Shown here: piece by piece, positions 1 through 11,500 of the stretch
Layout: each line of letters starts with the position of its first letter
How positions within the stretch are numbered: the stretch's first letter is position 1
NCBI RefSeq assembly: GCF_000524195.1
Contig: NW_020170408.1
Coordinates: 451,738 to 515,737 of the forward strand
Reading direction: 5' to 3'
DNA from: Echinococcus granulosus
Taxonomy: Eukaryota; Platyhelminthes; Cestoda; Cyclophyllidea; Taeniidae
DNA: 64,000 nt
Translations under genes and position numbers: made by a program
The notes under the pieces: model-generated
What the model was told of the DNA's origin: nothing
The model's input: the letters and a program-made list of their open reading frames with translations, nothing else
Databases searched by the model: none

Positions 1-727
1 AGAGGGCCTCCTAGCGCCGGAGAAGTCCACCGGCTGCACGTTTTGACAGACTAAAAAAAATTTAGTTCCTTAGATATCCTTCTTTTGTTGAGAAAGACCG
101 GCCATATAATCTACTGGAGTTTCAATCTCTTACAAAAAAGTCATGCCCCCTTTTTTGTAAATGAGAACATGACAGCTATCAACATTGTTTCCACGTGGTC
201 AGTATTTTTCTGTGTAAAATACAAATCTACTTCACCAATGACAGCGAAGACAACAATAAAATGACAAAACTAAAAAGCAAATAAGAAGATTTAGACATGA
301 AGGGAAGGAAAAGTTGTTGTTGAGCTTCAACGAGGGGAAGGAGGGCGGGGAGTGCGGGTGGAAGAAAGTACAGAAAAGTTAAATCTACATCCAATTTATC
401 ACAGAATACAAGGAACGTGAGTAAAAAGTAACCATGAATGGTGGACTGAAAATGCGTAAAATTTTGAAGTTGGTCAGTTTGTGTGCCTAAAACACGGAAA
501 AAGCTCACTTATCCATAATAGCCAACCACCACTAGATATTACTCATTAATACAAGTAGAAATATTCATATGAAGGAACTTACCAAACGAGCAATGAAATG
601 TGAGAATATTTACTTACGGTTGGATTGCACAAGAAATTCTTATAAATAACATTCCCCTCCTTTAATAATGCCCACGGAAGGACTGAAATAAAGAAAAGAG
701 AGCTATATTTCATTGTTCCGGTGATGA
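1..727. other. Non-coding sequence downstream of the Ca2+ channel beta-subunit gene
   Basis: This AT-rich stretch lies 3' of the minus-strand beta-subunit gene and presumably holds its 3' UTR. The open frames here are short, have low-complexity translations and resemble no protein family I know. I see no convincing polyadenylation signal, RNA gene or mobile element. Confidence 0.5.
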
Positions 728-3700
728 TCAATTAGAAGGCGGCTCAATCGCCTCAATCCATTAAAAGTTTATGCCGGGTTAATTAGCAATTCTTCGAACT
801 CTTGGATTACTTTCATTTCGAACAGAAAAAAAGCCAGTAAAATAAATGCTTTGCTTACCATCTTCTCATCCTCATCCGAGTAGCCAACGTCCCCTTCTTG
901 CTCCTCCCAATAGAGCTCATTTGAAGGCACCGCACGCCTCTGTTGTGCTCGGTACTCTTGGCGCTGGTGTGGATAATTTTGTGGCTGATATAGTTGTTGG
1001 TACCTCGAGCCACCACCATCACCAGCACGCATGTGCGTTGAAGGGGAAATCATCTGGCGCCGGTGAATCGGCGGCAGTTTGTGGGGGCCTTGACCTGCAG
1101 GCTGGTAGCCGCCCTGATAATAGCCAGTCATTTGAGGTGCCTCTTCATCGTACTCAGCTTGAAAAGTGAGAACACATGACCTTAAAACTGGCTAAATAAC
1201 ACTATTTAGCAAGAGGGACTTCAGTGTTAATCGCATTAGACAAATAAGTAATTTTGGTGATTTCAAAACCACTCCTACCTCAAAGTGATGATCAGTATAA
1301 CTTTGGACCTACATGATTCAATGATCCTTTCGAGGATACTTCATATGCTAGGAGGTGTTAAAATTTCCAGTGGTAAGAAGAGTACTCACATGAGTTCAAG
1401 TACTCGTCCCCCTCCTCCTCTTCTTCTTCGTCAACTTCCTCTTCTGCAAGGTCTTCCACATCCATTACCTCCTCTTCCTCCTCCTCATCCACTTCTTCCT
1501 CCTCATCTCCTCGCATTTCACTCCTTTTCTCCTCCCACCTTCCATCGTATTCACTCCTACCAAGCTGCCTCTGCCATCTTGATGGCACCCTTTCTTGAAT
1601 CGACGCCGGTTCTCTAGCCTCCGAAGCATCTTCTGACAGTGGTGAGAGAAGACTAACCCGATCCTCCGGTGCTGGAGAGCGCGCTTTCTCAGTCGCAGGA
1701 ACCGACGTAGTGCTCACCTGACCACTGATACCGAGTACACGTTCGGCTTTGGCGGTGTTGCCAATGGCTGGATGGCTGGCACGCCAGTAGGCTTCCAGAT
1801 ACTCCGCGAGATGTTCACAAGCGTCTTGAAGTTGATTCTCCTCCAGAATGACATCAAATTGGTCCTAAAGGGTTAGATTGCCTTAAATCGTGTCGATCAG
1901 GAAAAAAAGGGACTAAGGGTGGTATGCATAGCCAAAGCAGATAGGTGCTCAAGTGTGTCAGCATATGCCAAACAGCTAGCACGGTTAAAAGTCGAATTAG
2001 TGTCAACTTGGGGCATAAAATTGTCACCAGCGTACATTTTCTTGAGATTAGCAATAATGTGGAGGAACACTGCGTACCCCACAAGGGAGAAGAAGGGGTG
2101 GTAATTAAGAGAGTCACGAGTTCCAAAGGGTGTGACAATCCCCAACTCTGCCGATTTACACGTCCGCCTTCGAATATTACCAAGGGGAAATGAGAAGCGT
2201 AGAAACAACTACTTGGGAGGGGTAGATTAAAACTGTCACAATGACGAAGACAGGAAGATTGTCAAGCCCTCCGACGGAACATATTTTAGACTAACGAATC
2301 TAGGTATGCTGAAAGTTCATCCCATTTACGCCAACTCCAAAAAGCATGTCGTTTCCATTGTCCTCTTCGTATGCCACATCAACTTGGACTTTTCAAATAG
2401 TAGTTACTGAAGAAAACTCCAAATTTGTTTGGAAATTCGACAAAACTACGATACAGCAGGGAACTCAAGAATTAGGCTTCATCTAGCATTCAGAAGTTGA
2501 AGATGGGTATCAAACTCGGAATCAAAATAACCCTAACTTCCTTCGAAAAGCCTCTGTTCCTATTCAAAAAGAACTGGAAAATCAACAACTTCTAAAACGG
2601 TGCTTCCTTTTTGAAATCCGCTCATTAGAAACACTTTTCCACTTATGCAAAATTACTGCTGAGAGAAGCGCTAAAAGGCACGCCCATACAATCAACAGCA
2701 CGAAGGCTCTACTCTTTCCCAAGGGAAGAGGCACACAATTTTAACTTATCCAAGGATCAGCAGCTACAAAAAATGTGTCACCAAAGCCAATTTTGGCAGC
2801 ACTGATCACTGAAATGCACTTGTGGAGGAACAATAACGCGACAAATGAGGTAAATACTACATTTCAATATTAGTTATTAATCAAATTTAACCAATCCAAT
2901 ACTAGTCAGTAAATGGATCAGATATAAGGAACCAAAGGAAAAAATTACAACAGCAGAATTTGCCAGTCGAAGATACAATTGACTACTATTTCCTAAATTA
3001 ATAAAGTATGGAGAAGATCATCCAGCGAATAACAGAAATAGTGGGCTGCGTCGAGCCACGAACCAATCACATTTAACCTACTCTGCCTTAGCCAATAGCA
3101 AAGGGGTTGGGTCGACCAACCAACAGCTAGAAACCAGGCACACTTACATTGGTACATTGGAGCAGTTTTTCCGCCGCGACCATTTGGACATTCATGTTAC
3201 GGGATTGCGATTTACCGCGGGTCTTGATGAGGCGTTGGAGAACCTTGGTGGAGGAGACTTTCACGTAGACATTCACTGGTGCCAACGACGTCTTCGCCAA
3301 TTGACTGGGATGATTGATGGTGTCGCAGTCGAGCACCACCAATTGTTGCGTGCGTGCCAAATCAAAAATGCGCTCAATTTCCTGCTGCACCTCTACAAGT
3401 GGAGGGAAGTGATTAAGTTAAAGGAAGGATTCAGGTCAACTTGGGAGTCTGAAACACAAAAAGAGCATGCTGATGTGGAGGTACTGTAAAGGAGGGAACT
3501 GACTCCAAACTTGACTCACCAAATGATTGATTCCGTGTTGATGCCTTATCCATGATGGCTCGCCGAGTTGGGTTGTTGAGAAGTGAGCGTTTAGCCAAAG
3601 AGATGTCAGCAGTGACCCGTGTTATGATTATTCTACGTAAAACGGGAAAGTAATCTAGACTGGAACGCTCGTTCACCTAAACTCAACAAATAAAGCCTGA

Positions 3701-5738
3701 AAATGGCTAAATGGAACTTTTCTGTTGATACACTTATCAGGTAAAAAGAGGACGATTTGGTGAGACCATTTACGCAACTCGCAACAATGATGTGCGGCTT
3801 GAAGGGCGGGGAGGCTTGTAGGACTATCTGTGTGGTCTGTCAGTCACAACTTCTATTGCGGTGTTCTCCATCATCTTTTGATTTGCCCCTTTGAACCCTC
3901 CCATAATTACATGTAGATTAGAACCGATAGCCGTGACTCAATTCTGTCTGCCTAACAAGTGCAGTTCAGCTCATCTTTACAGCTACCGAAGCCTCTCGTC
4001 TAATTTATGCGATAGTCGAACGTATAGCTTAACTTTGAAACACAGGGGGAGAGAAAAGGTATCGGTATCTCGTTTTTCGAAACAAAAGGAAATATTAATT
4101 ACCCTTTAGCATTGCCTATTTTTAGCGGATATAGGAAGAATTGCATACAAGAAAGCAGAGACGTCGTATATAATATGACGCAGATAGCGAACATGCTAAA
4201 GTTGACTACAATAGTTGCAGTGGTACCAAATATCCCAAATTTATGGTGTAAAAGGTAAGCAACTAACCTGCCCTCAAATCGATGCTTCAGGAAGTCAAAC
4301 AACGCCTTTTGCATCATATCTGTCACTTCGTAGCCTTTCAAAGAGGGTCCGATGAGTACAACCGGACGCATTGTAGGGACCACTTCGTAGGGCGGAATAT
4401 TGTCAGTCTGCAAAGGGAAGATAAAATGTGTTGGTTGCATTTTACCATAGAATTTAGAGCCAGAGAGAGAGGAAATGCAGTAGGAAGTACACCTTCTTGA
4501 AAAAGGCCTTTCTACCAGCCTTGGAATTGCTGACACTTTTGGCGCGTGAGGTCTGCTCATTCTCATCCCCACGACCTTCGCCATCAGTGTCACCTGCGGA
4601 AAAAAGGCAAAATCAGTAAGACATTTGAGGACAGGAACAAACTACGTACCATTAAAATTTTCTCGACAAAAAGGTTTTAACTAAAAAAACGATTCAAACG
4701 TTTGGCTAAATAGGAAAAATTTGTTGATTTAAACAGATTTTAGGTTATAAAGGTGTAAGACAACATTTTCTGATTTGGTTTGCATTCAATTAGGAAAAAA
4801 GCAAACATATTTAGGAGTGAGGATGACAAGGAAATACCTGGGGGTGTTGAAGCTCTGGAAGCAGAAGTGCGTGGAAGTGAGGAGGAGTCAAAAGTCCCTT
4901 TGCTAAAATAAAAGCAAAAAAATAAAGGGAATGGATCACACAATCGTCCAAAAAGAGAAAGGAAATGCGTTCAAACCTGAGAGATTTGGAGGGTCGTGTT
5001 CGAGTTCGGAGGTATTCCAGCTTTGCCGGGGAGGGGATAAATCCCACATCTGAATTCTCCTTCACCAATCGACCTATCCACCACTCGTTGTTAAATTTCT
5101 CTTTGATGTGGAGGAAGTCTTTAAGCTAAAAAAAAGCCGAAATTGCATCTGTAAGCACGTGAAAAAGATTGCTATAGTCTTTTATCTGTAAGTGACGATA
5201 GGCTTTGAAAATTTCAAAATCAGTAGGAAAGTTGATAAAGTGGTAAAGAATGTCACCTGAAAGCTGACGACATGTCCAGGTAACGGACAATCAACACATG
5301 CAGAACCATCGAAGCTGACATTCGTTCGGACAGCAAATACAACGGATGAGACCTACAGTCAGCAGACCGCAATAGTGAACGACATTTTGTAAAATTGTAA
5401 TCGAAAAAAATGACAGTTTGAAGACCTAAGCTTACTCTAGCCTTTTCCAATTGCTCTTTAGCCAAGCGTTCCAACTCCAGTCGTTCAGTTTCAGCATCAA
5501 GAGATTTACTTCCATCGTCATCGTCATCTTCACCATCAAAACTTAACTGAGACGAGGGGACTGACCGTTCCGATTCCTTAAAATATTAAATTGAAAGATT
5601 TTCAAGAAGTGTATGAGATGGCATTGAGGAAATGCATTGATTGCATTAAGAAGGGAATAATGAGCTTGGAAAAAGTACCTGTCGTTCAAAGCTGGTACTT
5701 TTACTAGAATATATGCTATCGGATCGCACACCAATCAT
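728..5738 (-). CDS. CACNB: Voltage-gated calcium channel beta subunit (CaV-beta, MAGUK family), 12 exons
   Basis: Cytoplasmic auxiliary subunit that binds the pore-forming alpha-1 subunit of high-voltage-activated Ca2+ channels and controls trafficking and gating. Exons in transcript order: 5679-5738, 5436-5576, 5257-5352, 4977-5125, 4838-4902, 4493-4593, 4268-4407, 3520-3632, 3148-3392, 1390-1864, 859-1157, 728-751; they sum to 636 codons. The SH3 part reads [11 protein letters not shown] and later [12 protein letters not shown]. The guanylate-kinase-like part reads [37 protein letters not shown] and [19 protein letters not shown], all near-identical to animal CaV-beta. A variable linker separates SH3 and GK. 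The C-terminal extension is unusual: a Glu/Asp-rich tract (1395-1530) followed by a Gly/Tyr/Gln-rich tail. The chosen start (MIGVRSDS) is the only Met in the first recognised exon; an upstream exon remains possible. The last 24-bp exon has a weak acceptor and is the least certain part. Genomic neighbours suggest no operon; calpain lies divergently upstream. Confidence 0.95.
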
Positions 5739-6949
5739 TAAAATCCACCTATAAAAAGAAATATTAATAAGAGTAATTGGCAATAATTGTCATGCAATTC
5801 CACAGTCATGTAAGTCAGAAAAAAACATACATAAAGGAAAATAGACAACAGTTATTTGTGTCATAAGAAAAAGAGCATTAACGAGATGAGCGAAACTACA
5901 AGGAGTCATTACACATATCACGAATTTGTGAAATTGGGGCAGAAAATGACCAAACAAAGAAATGCAAGAGCAAAATCATTGTACAAAAACAAATGTTGAC
6001 GCGTTCATGTGCAGAATTGCAAAGTTTAAACAAACAATCCCCAGCACTGTAAGAAAAGCAAACAGCGCATAATGACCGAAATTAGGTTGGCCAATCAAGG
6101 TCGAGATACGGGACTTCAAACTCTGCACGTGACCTTCCACAAAATGACGTTATTTGAATAACTAAAAGACCTAAAAAGGAGAAAAATTTTGAAAAATAGA
6201 CAAAAGTATCTAAAAAAGGGTTATTTACTTGTTTAAAACGCGTTAGATTAAGTGCTTGAAACGCCAGTTTGTCAAAAGTGTAAATCCTAATTTATGATGT
6301 CCCTTTAGCACACTCGGAAAGTTACATATAGCTAGGGGAGATCACTACACGTAGTCCCTTTTTCCTTCAAAAAAATTGCCCTGGTCATTTGTAGGATTTG
6401 AATCTTATTGCAAGCCAATCGTTAGCAAATTGTTTACTACCTCCTGGATTTACTAAATTGATCACTTTATTTTTTACGAGTATTTTTACTACCTAAAATG
6501 CTAATCGTGTCTGTCCGACAAAATTACAGCCTAAATTTTACCACTCAGGTTCTTAAACCATTGACATTTTTGTGATACCCGCACTTTAATCATAATTATT
6601 TGGCTAAAATGGTAGCAGTGTAACGTAGGGTAGCCCGAATGCACGCTTTTAAATAGCGAATGCGAGGATATACCTAGTCTTATATTGAGACGAAGGAAAG
6701 TGAGCTTTAGGTTTGTCGATAAAATGGTTTCTTGACACTTCCCTAAAGTCGAACTTGAAAGAAGTAGGATGGGAAATCTCACGCTGCTAAATGGTAAAAA
6801 TGCTGAGCGTATATTAGCACCGTCTAAATATCACACCACAGACCGGGCTCACAATATCCGGAGACAAGGGTATCTGCATTATTCACCTTACAGTAAAGCA
6901 ATAGCCTAAGCAACTGTTATGCGATAGTTTTTTATTTCTTCTTTTTGAT

Positions 6950-7115
6950 GATGAGCCACTTCAGATCTGGCTATTGTATCACATCGGGTGAGCTGGCTTT
7001 TGAGCCATGATGGAGCCTAAATGCCTCCTGTATGCCAAATGCATATTTTTTGATCCAGTATTATATCTTCATTCGTCTTTAGGGAAGTCTGGATGCGCTG
7101 CGTAACTACATCGTA
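6950..7115. repeat. Dispersed repeat, copy A (related to 48385-48560)
   Basis: The segment around GTGAGCTGGCTTTTGAGCCA and the later TCTTCATTCGTCTTTAGGGA is recognisably similar, in the same order and spacing, to GTGGGCTGGCCTTTTGGGCC and TCTTCTTTCGTCTTCAGGGA at 48420-48530. Both copies are diverged and gapped. A shorter partial match may exist near 51240-51300. No open frame is associated, so a small non-autonomous element is the likeliest identity. Confidence 0.5.
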
Positions 7116-7153
7116 TCTATTATTACAAGGGAATGGCAAGTTCTATTCACAAA

Positions 7154-7178
7154 AATTGATAATTGATAATTGATAATT
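7154..7178. repeat. Short tandem repeat (AATTGAT)x3
   Basis: Three perfect head-to-tail copies of AATTGAT plus a partial fourth. Read directly from the sequence. No function is apparent. Confidence 0.85.
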
Positions 7179-8414
7179 CTTCGGCGATTCTAGTATTAAG
7201 CTGTGTTTACGCATCATTAATCCAAATTTGCTCTCTTAAATTTGGCCGCATTTTACTAACTGGTATGTCTTCCAGGCTAAGTAAATTTTCGATATTTTTT
7301 ACATTTAGTATGCAATAAATACATTTCCATAAAAGGCTAGTCAAAAAATATGATTTTATGTTTCGCAAATCCCACTCCACTCGAGTGTCGACGGTTATGC
7401 CGATTCAGAGAAAATAAGCTCCTCCATTGTGGTGCATTCCTGTACAAAATGCCAACTCATCACTGCACCTTTTCTGCTGCCCTGTCTTTGCCCCGCATAT
7501 AAGAAACCGTCATAATTTATCCAAAAAAATAAGAAGAGAAATTCAGTTTTGTCTTTTTTGGATTCAAGATGCCATTCGCTCGTCGGCTCCAAAGTCATAC
7601 AAAGTATTGTTTTGAGCAGCTGTGTCAAAACACCCCATGTGTTTAAACAGGCATTGTGATTTGGTTTTTAAGTGGGATTTAGGTAGTTTATCAAACAGGG
7701 GGAAAAATAGTAAAAACCATACAGTGCTCTTTATAAATCCGCTAGATAGTCGAAATTCGCCTTACTACTACAGAAACGCAGCTTGATTTACTTTTCACCT
7801 GGATTACCACCTCATGTGATTAAATACTTTACGAAAGTCGCATGCACCCGCATCTATGGTAAGGCAGCAGAGATAGTCAGTCATGTGGTCGCCTTTGGTT
7901 ATTCGAAGTCTAAAATTATTTAGACTAACTAATAATCTGGGTTTTTTGGTCCACATGAACTTAACAGTGGCTCCATAATGGCGAATTTTGTACTGTTGTA
8001 GTTCTACTTGTTACCCAATCACCTGTTTTTAATACAGAGATTTACACCATAGATTACCTGACACTGATGTTGATGAGGGACTTCCTCAAACATTCGGAAC
8101 TGTCGAGTGCTAATCATCACTACTATTATTACATACGCTGACCAAAGTCAATAACTACAGTTTTTAATGAATACTTCACAGCCGCAGCCTTGTTTGTTGC
8201 AAGAGTTTCAGAACCCGCGTGTGAGGTGGTTAAATAACCCAAGAACTACACTTGAGGGTATGACATTTGCGTGAAACGACACAGCAAGGTGTGTTACTTT
8301 GAAGTTTCCTGCCAAGTAATCTGCTCATACGCACACAGACAAACACGCACGTCTGCAAACAGGTGGGTGCGTGTTCAAACTCAACAGATTCACAACTAAT
8401 GGGAGGCCTCGATT

Positions 8415-8446
8415 TGCGTGTGCGCGTTCAAATGCGCGCACACGCA
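8415..8446. promoter_or_regulatory. GC-rich inverted repeat upstream of the calpain start codon
   Basis: TGCGTGTGCGCG at 8415-8426 pairs perfectly with CGCGCACACGCA at 8435-8446, giving a 12-bp stem around an 8-nt loop. It lies about 105 bp upstream of the calpain ATG in an AT-rich region, within a CA/TG-rich patch (8325-8450). It could be a 5' UTR stem-loop or a promoter element; the sequence alone does not say which. Confidence 0.55.
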
Positions 8447-8551
8447 CAAATGCAGGCGCTTCCGGTGCAACAGATTCACTCCAGTCTTGATACACCTGCA
8501 AACAGTTAAGCAAGTCCTGGGCTCCCTCATTCTTCTTCTTCTGCTCTCAAC

Positions 8552-11500
8552 ATGCCTGTGAAGATTGTAAGTTTGAAATCTTTTATCTACCTTGTCCACT
8601 GCATTCTGATTGGCTAATAATATCAAACCGGGTCAATATGCCGACGCCAACTAGCCTAGGTATGCACACCGCTGAGTTCATTGTGATTGAATTCTGAAGT
8701 AGGTAGTATGTAGTTAAAGCGGTAACCTTGCTATTTTTTGCCACGGTGAACATACCTTTCAGTTTTTTGATGTGCTTCTTAGTTTTTTTTTCCGAACCTC
8801 CGTGGTTCTAAATAATATTTGCGACAAAGTAAGGCTTTCGTGCAGTTTTGAAGTCACACTGCAAAACCTAGCACTTTTATAATGTTGAATTTTTTAAAAG
8901 GGAGAATTTTTGGACTTACGCTAAGGCACATTGTCATTAACAACAAGTTTTAAATTGGGCATGAGAAAAAGAGTGAAAATGATATGAGTAATCATTGGCA
9001 GGTGTCACAGGTGGAGTAACTGTTATGGCTGAGTGACCAGATGATAACAATTTGCCAAGGCGTTACTTTCATGTAGGTTGCAATTCGCCGTGAGAAATGA
9101 AGTATTTTGAGGTGATTGTGGGAGTAGGGATATTTGGGATTCCCAGTTGGTTCTTGGCAAGAAAGCATTTCAACTATTTTAATCCGAAGGTAGAGTTCAT
9201 AGCCTGTTTATTTTACCCGTTTGGAATTAGAAGTTTTTTTTTTCAACTAAGAGCCCTCACTATGGCACACATCACAATCGGAACCTCAATTAAGATGCAA
9301 ATTGATGGTTAGAAGTTGTATGCGTGAGAAAGAAGCGGAAGATCCAAGAGAAGGTTACTCATTCTAATTATGTTGTGCTAGGTTTACGATCCTGATGACT
9401 CCGCGGGACGCGTTCCCAACAAGAATATCAAGCACAGGAGCCTTGTCAACGGCAAGGTTATCAATGTCAAAATGGGCACTCCTGACGACTACAGTAAGTC
9501 GAGGACTTCACTTTACGTATCCATACACCGTATTTTTCAATGAGAATCGTGCCTTTCCTAAATCTGAGAATGATTTTCCCTAAGAACTCCTTAGAAGATT
9601 GACTCATTTTACGTTTCTGTTCTTCAAATAACTAAAAGTAGAAAATCAGTTTGTTTGCCTTTTTTGCTCGCATAGGCGTTTTTGTGCGCTTTTCACGTCT
9701 TCAATTAAAACAAACTACGTCCAAGACGTTGTCTCTGGTATGCATGATCTGTGAACTGCTAAAGTGCTCCCCTGGTCTGCCAATCCTGCAAAAACCTTGG
9801 CGATGACCTCAATGTCAATGCAGTTATATTGCATTATTTTTGACTTCTGAGGTAAATCAAATGGATAGATCAGGTCTGCCTAAAGTGTTACTGGATGCAC
9901 CCGTTCCCTTTCGTCGAGTCCATCATGCAAAAGTATACAAAAAGACGCTTAGGGCTTTCAAAGTACCAACTAGAAGAAGGGAACCAGGGCGATATAAGCG
10001 CTTGGTTAATTTGGACCTTTATGGAAAACTTAAAAATACGGAAAAGAGTGTTTTTGCCGTACCTCAAGGTAACGTGGAGGTGTTGTGTCAGGATTTGGTA
10101 TGATAACGATAGGTTGTATATGTTGCATTCTTTGTTCCAATGGGATATCTAGTATATATAATCTATTTATTTTATTTTCTTCCTTCTAGAAAAGGTTCTA
10201 CAAACCAAATCGAGTACCCAGCGACTTAGTGTCAATCCAGATGTGCCGAAGACCCTGACTCCCAAGGGTTACACTAAGGTTAGTCGCCCAATACTACTAC
10301 CTAAGCGTATTTTAGCGTATGGCTAATCTTGCAACCTTTTATGCCTCCTTTCTGTGTTTTTAGATGCAATTGATGATGGGCATTGCGCAGAAGAAGTATG
10401 ACAACATAGTGCGAAAATTGAAGGGTACAAATTCCCTCTGGGAGGACCCCGATTTCCCTTTGAATAGCGCTATTGGGAACATAGGAAATCTACCTCGACT
10501 TGAATGGAAACGACCCAAGGTAAAATGCCATACTAACAGACGATTAAAAAACTTGTCGTTGAGTTATAACAGGATGATTTGATTTCCCTGTCGTAGGAAA
10601 TAAATCCACGTGCCGATTTCATTGTGGCTGGAGCTGATAGAGGAGATGTCGTTCAAGGTCAACTTGGTAAGCTTTAGTACTACTCCTTTGGGAAGTTTTT
10701 AACATTTTTTTTTCAAAAAATGAGCCATTGTTTCCTCAATGAACAAATGGAGAAATAAATATTTTACGTGGCCGTGAGAAACATGATTCTCGGTTGTGAA
10801 ATCTTGATATGCGGTCGCGAGGTGGGTAGATGGAGGAAAACCCAGTCAAGACAAGTACAACATTACTTGTACCTAGTAGTTTCACACCTGGCAAGTAGGC
10901 AGAAGGCCTATTCTTAGAGTACAGGAGGGACAGAGAGGCTATAGGCGTGAAAAGGAGGCCATGGCACTGAGGTTATGAAAATGCATTATTAATTCATGTT
11001 ACTCTTTTTCCTTTAAAGGCGATTGTTGGCTTCTGGCTGTAATCTCTTCAATGGCCGACATCACCGAACTCTTTAACCACATTGTGCCGAAGGGTCAGAC
11101 GATCCAAGGCCCCGACTATGTGGGCGTCTTCAAGTTTCGTTTCTGGCGGTTCGGCCAGTGGGTGGAGGTGTTGGTAGATGACCGCCTGCCCGTTGTGGCT
11201 GGTACCAATGAAATGATCTTCATGCACTCCGATGAGTGCAACGAATTTTGGTCTCCACTGATGGAGAAGGCCTACGCCAAGTGCGTCGCTTTCACTGCTC
11301 TAAGCACTGCAGTCTAGGCGTTCCATCTCCTGTAAAGTAGATTCACGACCTCATTAAAATCGTCTACCAACATTAGAGATTCATTAAGGAGTTAAATTTT
11401 ACCGAATATACACCTCAGACGGTTCCTTGGATAAATAGTTTTCACGATACTGCCATTAAAATTCATAGGGGAGAGAGGATTTGTCGATTCCTTGATTCAG

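Larger units (their letters stand above)
5739..8551. other. Divergent intergenic region between CACNB and calpain
   Basis: About 2.8 kb separates two start codons that point away from each other, so promoters or 5' untranslated exons of both genes should lie here. I see no coding region. It contains a dispersed repeat copy, a short 7-bp tandem repeat and a GC-rich hairpin next to the calpain start, listed separately. Confidence 0.6.

Noticed and set aside
846..1169. 107-codon plus-strand ORF with His-rich stretch, and 1285-1617 Pro/Leu-rich ORF
   Set aside because: Both are antisense shadows of the Gln/Tyr-rich and acidic C-terminal exons of the beta-subunit gene; composition follows from the opposite strand.
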